Source: Fonsecaea monophora (lineage: Eukaryota; Ascomycota; Eurotiomycetes; Chaetothyriales; Herpotrichiellaceae). Taken from it: a stretch of DNA of 64,000 nucleotides. Below, one piece after another: positions 52,427-63,614 of the stretch. The stretch covers positions 62,001 to 126,000 of the forward strand of contig NW_019173992.1 in NCBI RefSeq assembly GCF_001642475.1, written 5' to 3'. Numbering within the stretch: position 1 is the stretch's first letter; each line of letters starts with the position of its first letter. A model generated the notes under the pieces. It saw only the letters and a program-made list of their open reading frames with translations, was not told the origin of the DNA and did no database searches. Position numbers and translations under genes: made by a program.

Positions 52427-53320
52427 AGTTGCTAGTTGCTGGTGGGAAACAGGTGGTTGGGTCGACGAGTATATCTCCGCTATTGGTACACAAAGCAGTC
52501 GTGTTTCGCTCTCTGTTATCGCTCGGCACAGCTATCTCGCTCGAGAACCAGAGACAATGATAGGACCGGTCTATTCCAGAGCCATGGAAGCTATATATCG
52601 AGCACTGAAGAGGCTCAAATTTTGGGGGAATGAAACTGCAATTTGATGACACGGTCCAAAGAGGGAAGGTTGTAGCGATGGTGACACCGTATGGACACCC
52701 CTTGACGTCGATGTAGTTGTAGTTGCTTCCTGTATTCCCGACCACAGACTGTCAAGATGACTAAAAGAAGCAAGTATAGAGACGATAATGGCGCGGTGGT
52801 GGTTATTTCCACTGGAGAAGATTCGATAACATCCGTCTTGTCTATCTTGTCTATTCGTGTCTGTCAATCGCCCCACCATCTCCTCATCCTTCCCGATTGG
52901 GATTGGCGGGGAATATCATCTCCATAAGTCCAAAGCATCAATTCCGATAAAGAAGCAATTAGATTTAATAATAATGGAACCTCCCCGGACAATCGCCACG
53001 AGGGCTTCCTCTGACAGCCGTCCAGCCTTTCCCTTCTCCCCAACTTTCCTCCTCCAGTATAGCGCAATGTCATCCATTAAAGACCAACCGCCCTTTCATC
53101 AACGAAGCATGAATGACTTGAGTCTCCCTTATCTTGATTGTTCCCTGTCGCGTCTCCGTGTCCATATAGTTATTTCCCTTCTGGGAGAGCTTCAAACGAC
53201 TATATATGGTCTGCCGATGTTCCCCTTCTCTGATCCATCGCAAGCGAACAAGTCAAAATCCCCGCACAGGCTTTTCATTACCCAATCCTCTCCACCGACG
53301 GCCTTGCCTCCACCACCACA
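52427..53320. promoter_or_regulatory. Divergent promoter, P450 and MFS genes
   Basis: About 890 bases between two start codons that face away from each other. No gene and no recognised element. GTCTATCTT-type short repeats occur at about 52835-52860. Confidence 0.4.
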
Positions 53321-55190
53321 ATGTCTTCAGAGGCGGACAGCACCGAGAAGAGACCCATCACGACCGATGTCCCAGCACAGAATCCTCCTCCTGACGTGGC
53401 GGAGATATATCATCTGCCTGTGGAAACCCGAGACAAACCACTCATGCCACCGCCGACCCATGACTCCCTCGATCCCTTGAACTGGTCCAAGCTGCAGAAG
53501 TACAACGTCATCAGTATCGTCTGCTTCTTCTATTTCCTGTTGACCTATTTGACCACTGCCCCCGTGCCCTCGTTCTCGCTTCTCGAGGAGCAATTCGATG
53601 CCTCGTACAATCAAGTCAACTGGTCCTTTGGCATCTCTGCCTTTGGTCTCGCCTTTGGCCCTCTGGTCACCTCGTCGCTGGCAGAGACCTATGGCCGCCG
53701 AGTGGTGACCATTGCTGCCACAGCAATCGCAGTTCTCGCTAGCGGTTGCACCTCGATCAAAGGACAATCCATCGGCCAGTACATGGCAGCCAGGTTTTTC
53801 CAAGGGTTTGCGGCCGGCCCTGCAGCAAACGTGGGGCTTAGCATCATCAATGACATCTCCTGGGAGCATGAGCGAGGTTACCGAATCGGTCTCTGGGCAA
53901 TGTCTGCAAACATAGGAAGTGTTCTGGGTGGCCTCGGTAAGCTTGGCCCTCTTTCTGGGCGACAGACCTGATGGGGGCTGACTTCAGATGGCAGTTGGCG
54001 GATTCATCGCCACCGTGAGTCAATACTGGGTGGCCTACCACGTCACCATCGCCTTTGCATTTCTCCTGGTATGGGAGGTTTTGTTTCTGCCAGAGACCCA
54101 GTATCCTCGGGCGTACGTGGTGGCCCTCGAGCAGCAACAAGCGGCTGCCACGGCGCGAGGGGAAAACTTGCAGAATACCGTTGTGGACATCAAAAGGACC
54201 AAACAACTCCCCTGGCTGGTGAGAGAGGTCCCAGATAGCATGGTACTCATGACACACTAACACACCACCCAGAACATTCGCAAAATCCCAGGAGTCCTCC
54301 ATCCGAAACCTTGGGCGACCCTAATCACCTTCTGCAAGCTGTGGGCGTATCCCAAGTTGGTCGCTAGCGTGTGTGGATACATATTTCTTCATTACTGGTG
54401 GTATGAGTGCCCTGCATGGCGTGTTCTCTGAACGCAAACTAAAGCAAACCAGGATTGTGGCCCTCCTTTCGATGATCCCTGCTGCCTATGAAGAGTACAA
54501 GATCCAGATCCAAGGTTTGTTCTTCACAGGTGCTCTGGTCGGCGTTATCTTCGCCGAGATATTCTGCTCGGGCAATTTCAGCGATTGGATCGTTGCCCGC
54601 CTCGCGCGGAAGAACCACGGCCAGCGGACGCCAGAAATGAGGCTGTGGTTGGGATATCCCGGCGCCATACTCTCTGCCATCGGGCTGGCAGTCTGGGGAG
54701 CTTCAGTGCAAGAAGGATGGCATTGGATGGTCGGTCAGGTGGCTCTCTTCCTATTCGCCGTCGGCCTTCAAGCTGGTAACACAACACTGTCGACATATAT
54801 TGTGGACAGCTACCCGGAGCACGCCATTGAGGTCATAACATTTTACTCCGTCATCATAAATGTGAGTAAACATCAGCCAAAGGACTGTGACCATCGAGAC
54901 TGACGCCGAAAAGATGTCCGCATTTATCGTGCCCTGGTACATTTACGACTGGGCCGCCGCAGTTGGTAAGAAACATGTGGATTCCCGGTCGGAAGGCTTT
55001 ATACTGACAATCGCGCGTAGGATATGGATGGTGCTTCGGCACCCAGGCAATTATTTGCGGCATTTGCCTCCCGCCCATTTATTTCGTACTTCACCGATGG
55101 GGTAATCGGTGGGTGAAGCCCATCGTGCTTTCGTCCGATGAGTTGCCCGACGTATCAAGCTCCGAAAGTAGTGTTGGTCAAGACAAATGA
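53321..55190 (+). CDS. MFS transporter (DHA1-like)
   Basis: Six exons (53321-53936, 53995-54218, 54273-54400, 54453-54861, 54914-54965, 55021-55190), 532 residues. N-terminal DSLDPLNWSKLQKY is the same class marker as in the transporter at 26479-28223, but the membrane part differs strongly. Helix 2-3 has the MFS loop signature (SSLAETYGRRVV), helix 5 ends AANVGLSIINDI, and a long cytosolic loop with RTKQLPWLNIRKIPG follows. Exon 2 starts at the second AG (GGCAG) of two close acceptors; only that one keeps the frame. Probable plasma-membrane drug/H+ or metabolite antiporter; substrate unknown. Confidence 0.88.
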
Positions 55191-55388
55191 GTCTGCTAGG
55201 TCTGACCCAACAAGGTGGATTTCTCTTGGGAAAAAACAGACCCGGGGCTGGATCGCTGTCGCATTCTTGGGCGGACTCAACCAGGTCTCGGATGGCAATT
55301 GAGCATCGTTGATGGCAAAATTATTCATTCAATATGGCAAGAAATCCCAATTCTGTTGACCTATATTCTCGTCAGCCTGGGTTTTGCT

Positions 55389-57077
55389 TTATGACACATT
55401 TAACTCACGCGAGAAGTCCTCCCAATCAACCCCGGAAGCTTCCGATGCACGCCAAAAGGCTTCGAGTACCTGCAGCGCACGCTTCATGTTCGGTAGGCGC
55501 AAAAGAGCGAACATATTAGTCAACAGCTGCGCAATCTTGCCACGTTCAGCACCTGTAGATTCGCAACCCGCGGTGAACAGAGGTGTAGTCAGTAGGGTTA
55601 GTGGTGACAAGGTTGCAGCCGGTCTAATACTCTCGACACATTCGATGATCCTGCGGACGGATATTTGTACGGCCATAGCACTGGGAGGAAGCCGGCGAAC
55701 CCGTCGATGGATGTGAATGAGCGCAGTGTGCTGGTAAGCTTCGTTACAAAGCAAGAATTCCCGGGACTCCTCTACAGATAGATCACGAGCGCCCGGAATG
55801 TTGAATACCTTGGTCCGGGTCTTGTCGCGCTCGATCATCCTTCGAACTGACCTCTCCAAGAGATCGGCTTCACGTAGGAAATCCTGTTCCGAGAGCCTTG
55901 GGTGTTGGCCAGTATCATCGACTGCACGCCGTCTCTCCCAAGCCACCGCTCCGATCTCGCGGAACACCTGAGAAATATCTTCCGCACAGCCGGTGTACAT
56001 GTCAATAGAGACACTTGCCTCCTCGGCTTCACCAATGAGAGATCGTGGACCACCACAAGCAATCTGGCCTGCCGACAACCCCTCAGCGGTGATAGCAACA
56101 AGAGCTTCGGTGATATTATACCACCGCTGCAAGAACGGAAGTGATGAATCCTGTTCAATCCCTTGGACTTTGTCAGAGGATATCTCATGAGAGGACAGCA
56201 AAGCTCGTGCTCCCAGAAAATGAGCTCGCCAGGCCCGGAGAGATGGAGATCCAGAAATGGCTTCGCAGAGGAAAAGTGTTCGAGTTGTGGCGACTTTGGC
56301 GCTCAGCGGACTCGATCTTGGGTTCTGGAGCTCCTGACGCAAATAGCGAATGCTCTTGGTCGTCAGGTGGTTGACAAGTTTTTGAGCACCTTCATCCATC
56401 TCATCTTGTGGGATAGAGGTCAATGAATTCCGATGAATAGCGGCCAACGCTAGGGTGGCATGAAGGAGGGCGGGATTTCCAAGGGCCATTGGTAATATTA
56501 ATTCACAGACCTCTTGATGGACTACAGTGTGCGTGGCCAGAGCCATGGAGGCATTGCAAGTGAAGTACTGCAGCAGAGCACGGTTGTCTCGGGGAATGAA
56601 TGACAACGGGTCGACGTGGTCAAAAACCCGATCTGCCACCTGGTTACTGACTGGAATTAATGCCAGAGCAGTCTCGTCATCGATCGCTGATTCGGTCGTG
56701 GTTGATTCTGTCTCTGTAACCCTGAGAGCTTCTTTTGATGGTGGATTCTCTACTGTGTCAACGTTGGTGGCTGACGCCGAGGTGTATACAAATCCTCCAT
56801 CGAGAGTCGCTGTTGGAGGGTGTTAGTCTTGGAGACACAAAAATCCCTATTCTCAGGTAAACCCACCAGCCTTTCGCGCTCCTCCGGCCGTCTTTGAGAG
56901 GCAGGTTCCAAATCGGGACTGAGTAAAGGGGCGTCCTCCGAACCTCAATGTCCTCTGGTAAGAACAATCTGCTTGATCCTTTTCACACCGAGCGCACCGC
57001 GGTTTCTGCTCCCCGCACTTTTGCCGTCGCTTCTTGCAGCGCACGCAGCCATTCCAGGACCGAGAGGGTGTTGTCAT
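55389..57077 (-). CDS. Zn2Cys6 transcription factor
   Basis: Two exons, 56867-57077 and 55389-56809; 543 residues from ATG 57077 (the frame runs on upstream only to a TTG). N-terminal cluster: Cys11, 14, 21, 28, 31, 38 with basic linker KKRRQK. Then a region of low complexity, and from about residue 140 a helical domain (DPLSFIPRDNRALLQYF, HVVHQEVCELILPMAL-like region, NPALLHATLALAAIH) typical of the fungal_trans_2 family. The C-terminus is intact (VDWEDFSRELNVS). It converges with the MFS gene and may regulate it, by position only. Confidence 0.88.
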
Positions 57078-57530
57078 GGTTCCATTGATCGCTCTGTATG
57101 ATGTGCAGTCGACCGCCAAATTGAGGCTGCGCAGCGTTGCGGCATTGCTCGAGTGTGCGTGATGGATTGTGTATGGGGTGTAGAGGAAAGGGAGAGAGAG
57201 GAGTGGACCGTCGGATCAAGTCAATTGGAGGAGAAATTGATGCTTGATAGCACAAGTCGTTGCTTAGCGCTACTGACGAGGGAAGATGGAGGGGTCGCAG
57301 TTCAGCGGGCTACTCCGGAACAAGCGATAAACCCTGAACTCATCACGACTAACACCAAAGGGGAATGATGAAGCGACAACCATAATATGATCATGTCAAT
57401 ATCGAATCAAGTCGGTTGCAAGTCTCAAGATATAAAAGCCTGATTCCAGAGAAGGCCCTATTAGCATACATATCCATTCACATTGTGCCTTTCAAGGTTC
57501 TCTCTTGAGGCGTATCACAATCCACTGAAA
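57078..57530. promoter_or_regulatory. Divergent promoter, regulator and HRI1-like gene
   Basis: About 450 bases between two divergent starts. A TATAAA-like sequence lies at 57432-57437, about 95 bases before the HRI1-like ATG. No gene. Confidence 0.4.
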
Positions 57531-58321
57531 ATGTCCCCCCGTCTGTCGACTCGCCTCAGTATACGCTGGGTGCCTGGCGAGGCATCAGAACCCACCGATA
57601 CATTAATCATTGGAGTCGGCGGCTGGTATGTCGACCTTCGCATCACCAAGCTTGACGGGTCAATCGACTGGGCAATGGCTGGTGAAAGGCTCATATTGTC
57701 ACAAGAGCCATGTGGGTGATATCCCCTCGTCCCTCGAGGCTTCTGTTGAACAAGGCCGTGAACTGTACCTCGATCAAACCTTTCACTGAGACAACTATAG
57801 TAACCTGCAAATGGACTCACTGGATCGACTCGAGGGGATATACCGAGCCTGATGTCGGCAGCTTCAAGCCTGCCTCTCAATCAACGGATAGTATCGAAAC
57901 AGGCAGCATGCTTCACCCAGAAAACAATATTATGACACCATACGAGGAAGTCTGGCGAACCCTCCCTGCGACCTTCACGGATCGTTTTCCTTCGGCCTGG
58001 ATCCTGCGCAGCGTGGATGGCAAGACTTTTCTGGGTCAACTTGGGGGAGATTTTCTCGCTTTGAAAGGTGGCAACGAAGGACCAGCCGGGATGACGGGGT
58101 TCTGTGCCCGAAGAGAGGCCTGGGACGACGCGAAAGGTGACTGGATCACGAAGTACGAAACAGGAGACGAACAGAATCTTCAACATCTTCCTAGATTGGC
58201 CCAAGAGACGCAAAACAGAGCGGGCAAGGAGATGGAATGGGTGATGGGCAGCAAGGAGGGCGATACTGTAGACGTCTTTGGGGCACAATACATTGTATGT
58301 GCAATTGAAAAGTTGACCTGA
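57531..58321 (+). CDS. HRI1-like protein
   Basis: Two exons, 57531-57711 and 57801-58321; 233 residues, close to the usual 240. N-terminal STRLSIRWVPGEASEPTDTL and WYVDLRI are typical of fungal HRI1-family proteins, as are KWTHWIDSRG and YEEVWRTLP, and a C-terminal block with WVMGSKEGDTVDVFGAQYIV. Yeast Hri1 is a non-essential protein that interacts with Hrr25 and forms a double beta-barrel; its role is unclear. The gene is compact with one intron. The intron sits between LILSQEP and the KWTHW block, leaving a short gap of sequence relative to family members, so the donor might be slightly different. Confidence 0.75.
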
Positions 58322-58990
58322 TCACTAAGTTGCGAATTGTCTTGTCAAATTCCAGGCAGGGTTGATTGAATATGCGTCACTGTGAGCAGATGTAGCGATG
58401 GAATTCTCAGCCTCGCGAATCTAGATCGGAAAGGAGATACGGCCGTATCCTCGCACTCATACCCAAGGTTGCCCACCCCCCATCTCTTCCACCCGACAGT
58501 GTTACGCACGCATTTACACGCGCAACAAGCGGCGGCGGGAAGAAGAATCATTCCTCTGCGTCCTACATCAGACGTGACTCACGTTTCCCGATCTCCCTGT
58601 TCCACGTCGCGCTGAGGAACAGTCCGGCGTTATGGGAGTAGCATCTACCACAGCCAAGGCGAGGATCAATGCGTTATATTTAAAGATGACTGGTCATGCC
58701 TTACCGGGCTGTGATGGATATACCCCCTTGGCAAGGATGAATTAGGATCCGGTCCATCACGGACGAAGGTGTGAAGAGATGGTCAATATATCTCGCATCC
58801 TTGGGTTTGTCGAATAGTTGTGATAGGAAAATGCAGCTCTGATATAAAATCGCGGTGGAAAGCTGAGCCAACCCAGACATAATTGTGTAAATTTCAGCAA
58901 CCTCTTCGACAGTATACCTCGAATATTCTGTCTCTCGAAACAATCCTCAAATAATTAGATCCGGTAGAACAGCAAGAAACACAGTCAAAC
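58322..58990. other. Intergenic region
   Basis: About 670 bases; promoter of the short-chain dehydrogenase gene near the right end. No gene or notable repeat. Confidence 0.5.
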
Positions 58991-59917
58991 ATGCCATTCA
59001 AGCCCCAAGACATTCCCGACCTCTCGGGTCGAGTATACTTTGTCACTGGAGGCACGGCTGGTCTGGGAGCGGGCTCCATTTCCCTCCTTGCCGCGCACAA
59101 GCCAGCACATATCTACTTTTCCGGGCGGAACAGCGACAAGGCCAAACGGGTGATTGAGAAGGTCCAGTCGCAGAACCCGGATGTGCCCCTTACCTTCATC
59201 GCCTGCGACCTGGCAGACATGGCTTCGATTCGAAAGGCTGCCGAGCAATTTCTCGCCCAAGAATCGCGGTTGGACGTCCTCTTCGCCAATGCGGGAGTCA
59301 TGGCTCTGCCTCCCAGCACGACGGCAGACGGGTATGAGGTCCAATTTGGTACCAACCACCTGGGCCACGCGATGCTGATCAAGTTGTTTCTTCCGTTGAT
59401 GCAGCGGACCTCGAAGAATGTCCCCGGAGCGGACGTGCGGATCGTCAGTTGCTCATCGATCGCGTACAAGCAAGCACCCAGAGAAGGGATCGCCTTCGAC
59501 ACGCTGAAAACACCTCAGGAAGGATTGGGCAGCCTCGTTCCCGGCGGAAAGTGGTGCCGCTACGGACAGAGCAAACTGGCGAACCTGCTGTACGCGCGGG
59601 CATTGGCGAAGAGGTACCCTGACATCACCTCCGTGGCTATTCACCCAGGTTACATCAAAACGGATATCTTCACAGGAGTCTCATTCATGACCACCCTCCC
59701 TGTCCGCGTCTTGGCCGCAGGTAACTGGACGTCCGTCGAGGAAGGACCGTACAATCAAACCTGGGCGGGGACCACTGCGAAGGAGAACCTCGAGAACGGC
59801 GCGTACTATGTCCCCGTCGCGACAAAGGGGGTATTGGAAACGCCGGCGGCAAAGGACGATGCACTGGCGGATAAATTATGGGAGTGGACCGAGAAGGAGT
59901 TGGCTCTGTTTTTGTGA
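58991..59917 (+). CDS. Short-chain dehydrogenase/reductase (retinol-dehydrogenase/WWOX-like)
   Basis: Single exon, 308 residues. NAD(P)-binding motif TGGTAGLG (residues 19-26), NAG in LFANAGV, active-site Ser in IVSCSSIAY and Tyr191-x3-Lys195 in YGQSK, all complete. HPGYIKTD is another classical block. The subgroup resembles fungal oxidoreductases related to retinol dehydrogenases and WW-domain oxidoreductases, often annotated in secondary metabolism. Substrate unknown. It is flanked by the HRI1-like and amidase genes in the same orientation, each with its own promoter space, so no operon-like unit is implied. Confidence 0.92.
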   Translation: MPFKPQDIPDLSGRVYFVTGGTAGLGAGSISLLAAHKPAHIYFSGRNSDKAKRVIEKVQSQNPDVPLTFIACDLADMASIRKAAEQFLAQESRLDVLFANAGVMALPPSTTADGYEVQFGTNHLGHAMLIKLFLPLMQRTSKNVPGADVRIVSCSSIAYKQAPREGIAFDTLKTPQEGLGSLVPGGKWCRYGQSKLANLLYARALAKRYPDITSVAIHPGYIKTDIFTGVSFMTTLPVRVLAAGNWTSVEEGPYNQTWAGTTAKENLENGAYYVPVATKGVLETPAAKDDALADKLWEWTEKELALFL

Positions 59918-60515
59918 GGATGCTATAGTCAGGTAGTATCGCAAGGCTTGCGCAGAGTGTTCATCGTGGTGCACGCTGGGGAAAGACGCAGGTACCAAAG
60001 TCATCACGAAACACGAGGAAGGCCATGGCTATTATCTCCTCTCTAATATTGTACAATACCCTTAATCAGTCAAAATGAGACATCTGAATGAGAATGCGGC
60101 CATAGTGTATCGTATCCATTTTGCTGTGCTAGGAAATTGGAGGTGTGAGAGGAATGTTCAGGTACAAGGCAGCAGTACCGAGTACGAGGTTGACAAGGCT
60201 ACGCAGGGCTGTGGCACCCACCCACTGCCTAAAGAGGGAGCCGCAGGGATCATCTTTGGACCGAGGCTTGTGGACAAATTCGGTGCATCTCCAGCCCTTC
60301 TCCGCGCCCTTCGCTAGCTCGCTGCGACCTCGAAAAGCCAATGCGGAGATGGTCGAGTACCGGGATCTAATATTAATGATATGAAAGCCCCCTCCCAATG
60401 GATCGATCCCTCGACCTTCGGATGATGGAGTGATTACAGTCACTTCCTGTCCAAGTTGATCCCAGAGCTCGTCAGAACCCGTCCCTCATACACACCCCCA
60501 CAGACCTCCCACGAC
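59918..60515. other. Intergenic region
   Basis: About 600 bases with the amidase promoter. The amidase frame is open back to 60456, but only from a TTG; ATG 60516 is the first ATG. No gene seen. Confidence 0.5.
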
Positions 60516-62291
60516 ATGTCTTCAAAGTCGACCTCAGACTCGGCAGCTTGGAAAGCCATCGCAGCCCGCAAACAGGCCTCGCGCGCTGCCCGGATCCCTT
60601 CGAAATGGCACATCCCCTCTACCGTCCTGCCCAAAGATCCCCCGAGCTTGGAGCTGGGTCCGCAAAACGTCCTGGATGTGCCTCGCCAGTTCCTCTCGCG
60701 CTCCGAGATCGACATCACTGAAAACTACACGGTGGAAACCCTCCTGTCAGCTCTGGCGAGCAAGAAACTGTCGTCCGCAGAAGTCGCCGAGGCCTTCTGC
60801 CACCGTGCAGCCATAGCCCAACAACTCACAAACTGCCTGACAGAGCCACTCTTCGACTCGGCCATCCACCGCGCAAAAGAGCTAGATGCATACTTGTCAC
60901 AGACCGGGAAACCCTTTGGGCCGCTTCATGGGCTGCCGGTGTCTGTCAAGGATACATTCAACGTCAAGGGCGTGGACACGAGCATCGGACTGGCTTATCT
61001 GTGCGAGAAACCCGCGACGGAGAACGCCCCATTGATCAATCTTCTGTTGTCGCTGGGCTGTGTGATCGTGGCCAAGACGAACATCCCCCAAACGCTCGCG
61101 TCGCTCGACAGCATCAACAATGTCTTTGGGAGGACGATGAATCCTATCAACCGCCTCTGCACAGCTGGTGGGTCGAGTGGCGGAGAAGGTGTCCTTGTGG
61201 CCATGAAGGGCAGTATTCTTGGGATAGGAACGGATATTGGCGGCAGTATCCGAGTACCAGCCATGTGCAACGGCTTGTACGGCTTCAAGCCATCCAACAA
61301 CCGGATTCCCTACGGTGGACAGGCACAGACCGGAAGAGAAGGGATGAGTCGTACGAGTGTGCAAGCTGTGGCGGGTCCCATAGCGCGGAGCGTGAGAGAC
61401 ATTGATGTCTTCCTGCGAGAGGTGATCCCAAGGGCGCCATTGTGGGGAGAGGATTGCATGCCGTGTCCATGGCCCGTCTCAAGCCCTTCTCCTCAACAGA
61501 TCCAGGGCAGCGGGCCGAATGGCGAACTTGTAATTGGCATCCTACGAAGCGACGGAAACTGCACCCTCCTTCCACCGATCACTACCATCCTGAATGAAGT
61601 CTCTGTCGGGCTGTCAGGCGCAAGCTCACGCACGGGAGTTAAAGTCCTGGTTAAAGAACTGCTCACGCCCCGCGCTTGGACGCGATCGCAGTCTGTCATG
61701 AGCAAACTGATGGGTGTCGACGGTGCGGTCGTCATGAACCACATGATCCAGTCTACAGGTGAGCCGTTGGTGCCGTGGATGCAGACGCGATTCCGCTCAG
61801 GCAAGCCGCAGGCTCTGGAGCGCGTGGCGGAGTTGCAGGCGCAGCGATCCCAGCTAGAACGCGAGATGCTCGAGCTGTGGAGTGAGGTCGACGCGCACGG
61901 CCAACGCCGACAGGTCCTCGACGCCATCATTTGCCCTGTCGCACCTCATCCGGTCCCGCCCATCGAAGGCTACAACGCCGTCGGCATGACCTCGTCTTGG
62001 GTCCTGTTCGACTACCCCTCCGGCACCGTCCCCGTCCGCCCCGTCGTCGAAGCTGACCTGGAACTCGGCAGGCCGCTGGCCGCCGGCACGGTGCTTGGTA
62101 GCTGGGACCAAAAGTGCCGCGAGCTGTGGGACGAACACGTCACCGATCGTAGAGTTTACCTCGACACGCCGCTGAGCGTGCAAGTCGTGGTGCAGCGAGG
62201 GAGGGATGACTGGCTGTGCAAGGTGATGGGCGTCGTTGACGAGGTGATGAAGTCTCAATCAGCTTCCGGAGAGATCAAGCCCAGATTGTAA
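60516..62291 (+). CDS. Amidase-signature family hydrolase
   Basis: Single exon, 591 residues from ATG 60516. Amidase signature: catalytic Lys145 in LPVSVKDT, the Gly/Ser-rich stretch TAGGSSGGEG with the cis-Ser, and the nucleophile Ser in GTDIGGSIRVPA. The arrangement and length match fungal acetamidase/general amidases (AmdS-like group) that hydrolyse amides to acid and ammonia. The N-terminal 90 residues are basic and Lys/Ala-rich. A long C-terminal half (FDYPSGTVPV) is also typical. Cytosolic, no signal peptide. Nitrogen-acquisition role is likely from the family; the amide substrate is unknown. Confidence 0.92.
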   Translation: MSSKSTSDSAAWKAIAARKQASRAARIPSKWHIPSTVLPKDPPSLELGPQNVLDVPRQFLSRSEIDITENYTVETLLSALASKKLSSAEVAEAFCHRAAIAQQLTNCLTEPLFDSAIHRAKELDAYLSQTGKPFGPLHGLPVSVKDTFNVKGVDTSIGLAYLCEKPATENAPLINLLLSLGCVIVAKTNIPQTLASLDSINNVFGRTMNPINRLCTAGGSSGGEGVLVAMKGSILGIGTDIGGSIRVPAMCNGLYGFKPSNNRIPYGGQAQTGREGMSRTSVQAVAGPIARSVRDIDVFLREVIPRAPLWGEDCMPCPWPVSSPSPQQIQGSGPNGELVIGILRSDGNCTLLPPITTILNEVSVGLSGASSRTGVKVLVKELLTPRAWTRSQSVMSKLMGVDGAVVMNHMIQSTGEPLVPWMQTRFRSGKPQALERVAELQAQRSQLEREMLELWSEVDAHGQRRQVLDAIICPVAPHPVPPIEGYNAVGMTSSWVLFDYPSGTVPVRPVVEADLELGRPLAAGTVLGSWDQKCRELWDEHVTDRRVYLDTPLSVQVVVQRGRDDWLCKVMGVVDEVMKSQSASGEIKPRL

Positions 62292-63614
62292 CTTGTTTGA
62301 CGATTACACGAAACCACTCTCCGACTCGTTACGCAGCGATTCACTCACCCACACCCAAATGAACTAGGGGAAGTGAACTAAAAGATGGAACCCCACACTC
62401 TCGGACAAGTCAAATTGAGGTCGGTTGTAGCATAACCGGCTCGCACGTGTCAGAGAAATGTGTACATGTACCTATGTGTACATGGTGTATCCGAGGATAA
62501 GTGTAGATACCACCACCATGAGAGCAGTACGAGGTATATGTTTGTGAAAAGGGAAATCTATAGTATATGACTTACGACCCCTTGCGGGCAACCATGGTAC
62601 TTGCCATCTGTTGTGTGCCTACACCTACATCCATACTCCTAGCCTCGCATACTCCTGAGAGTTTTACTAACTAGCAAAGCATACATAATCAGGACGATTC
62701 AATTGCTCCAACAAATTCAAAGCCTGGCCAAGATACCATCATGAATCACTAGACTTCTGTTATTTTTGTAGGTACAGGATGACCAGATGCGGTGTGAGGT
62801 GAGGCTGGCTTGCGTTCAGGCTGCGGACGTCGTGATGGTGTCTTGGTGTGTTGGTTGCCTCAAGGACTGGGCGCAGCCACTGCGGAAACGAACTGCGCAC
62901 CCACCAGTTGGATTTCTTGATCAACCAGCCACCAAAGCATGGACGCCTGACCGCCTTACCGCCTTACCCCCTTTAGCAACTGTCTGATCGTCCCTGTTCG
63001 ACTTGAACGGAAGCCGTGTCTCCCTCTGACACTGATCCATCCAATCAAAACCTGCCGCGCAGGCGTACTCCGTGTTCACCTAATGGCGACGAGAAAACCC
63101 CCCGAAATTGGATGCAGTGTGTCGCTCGCTTCCATTCTCGTTGGCTCAGCTGCTCCTGGTGCTGCAAGCTTGCATGCAGAGTCACCCCCTCTTGGGCCTT
63201 CGCTTGACATCTGGACACATCGAAAAGGGCACCCGGCACCTTCGCCTGCCACTGCCAATGCTGGAGGCTGAAGATTGACGGCGCACAAGGCCAGCAGCTG
63301 AAAAAAAAAGAGAGGAGCTTTCCGTGTCCTGTGATTCAGGGTCGGGGGTTGCATGAGGTACGAGGTACAGCTGGGCCACCCTATATCAAGCCTGTCAGCC
63401 CCCAGGCACTGAAAAAGTGCTTTGTCCCCTGTAAGACATGAAAAGAGGCTTGCGTGGCCAGCAGCGAGGAGTGATCAGACACTTTCCAGCCGCCAGTTGA
63501 CAGGGTATTTGTACCGAGTAGGTTGAGCGAATGTCACTGCACATCTTAAGGCATCACTGACCCAGCGTGAACGCCTTGCCTCTCTTGCAACACTCACCAA
63601 AGATCCCAAACACT
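62292..63614. other. Intergenic region
   Basis: About 1.3 kb, convergence of no genes: amidase terminator on the left and promoter of the right-edge hydrolase. Repeated GTACATG-type short motifs at 62460-62490. No supported gene. Confidence 0.45.

Noticed and set aside
53937..53994. Apparent third defective acceptor, in the MFS gene at 53321
   Set aside because: The first AG (TTCAG at about 53987) breaks the frame, but the next AG (GGCAG, ending 53994) restores LGGLVGGFIAT exactly, so the intron is normal.
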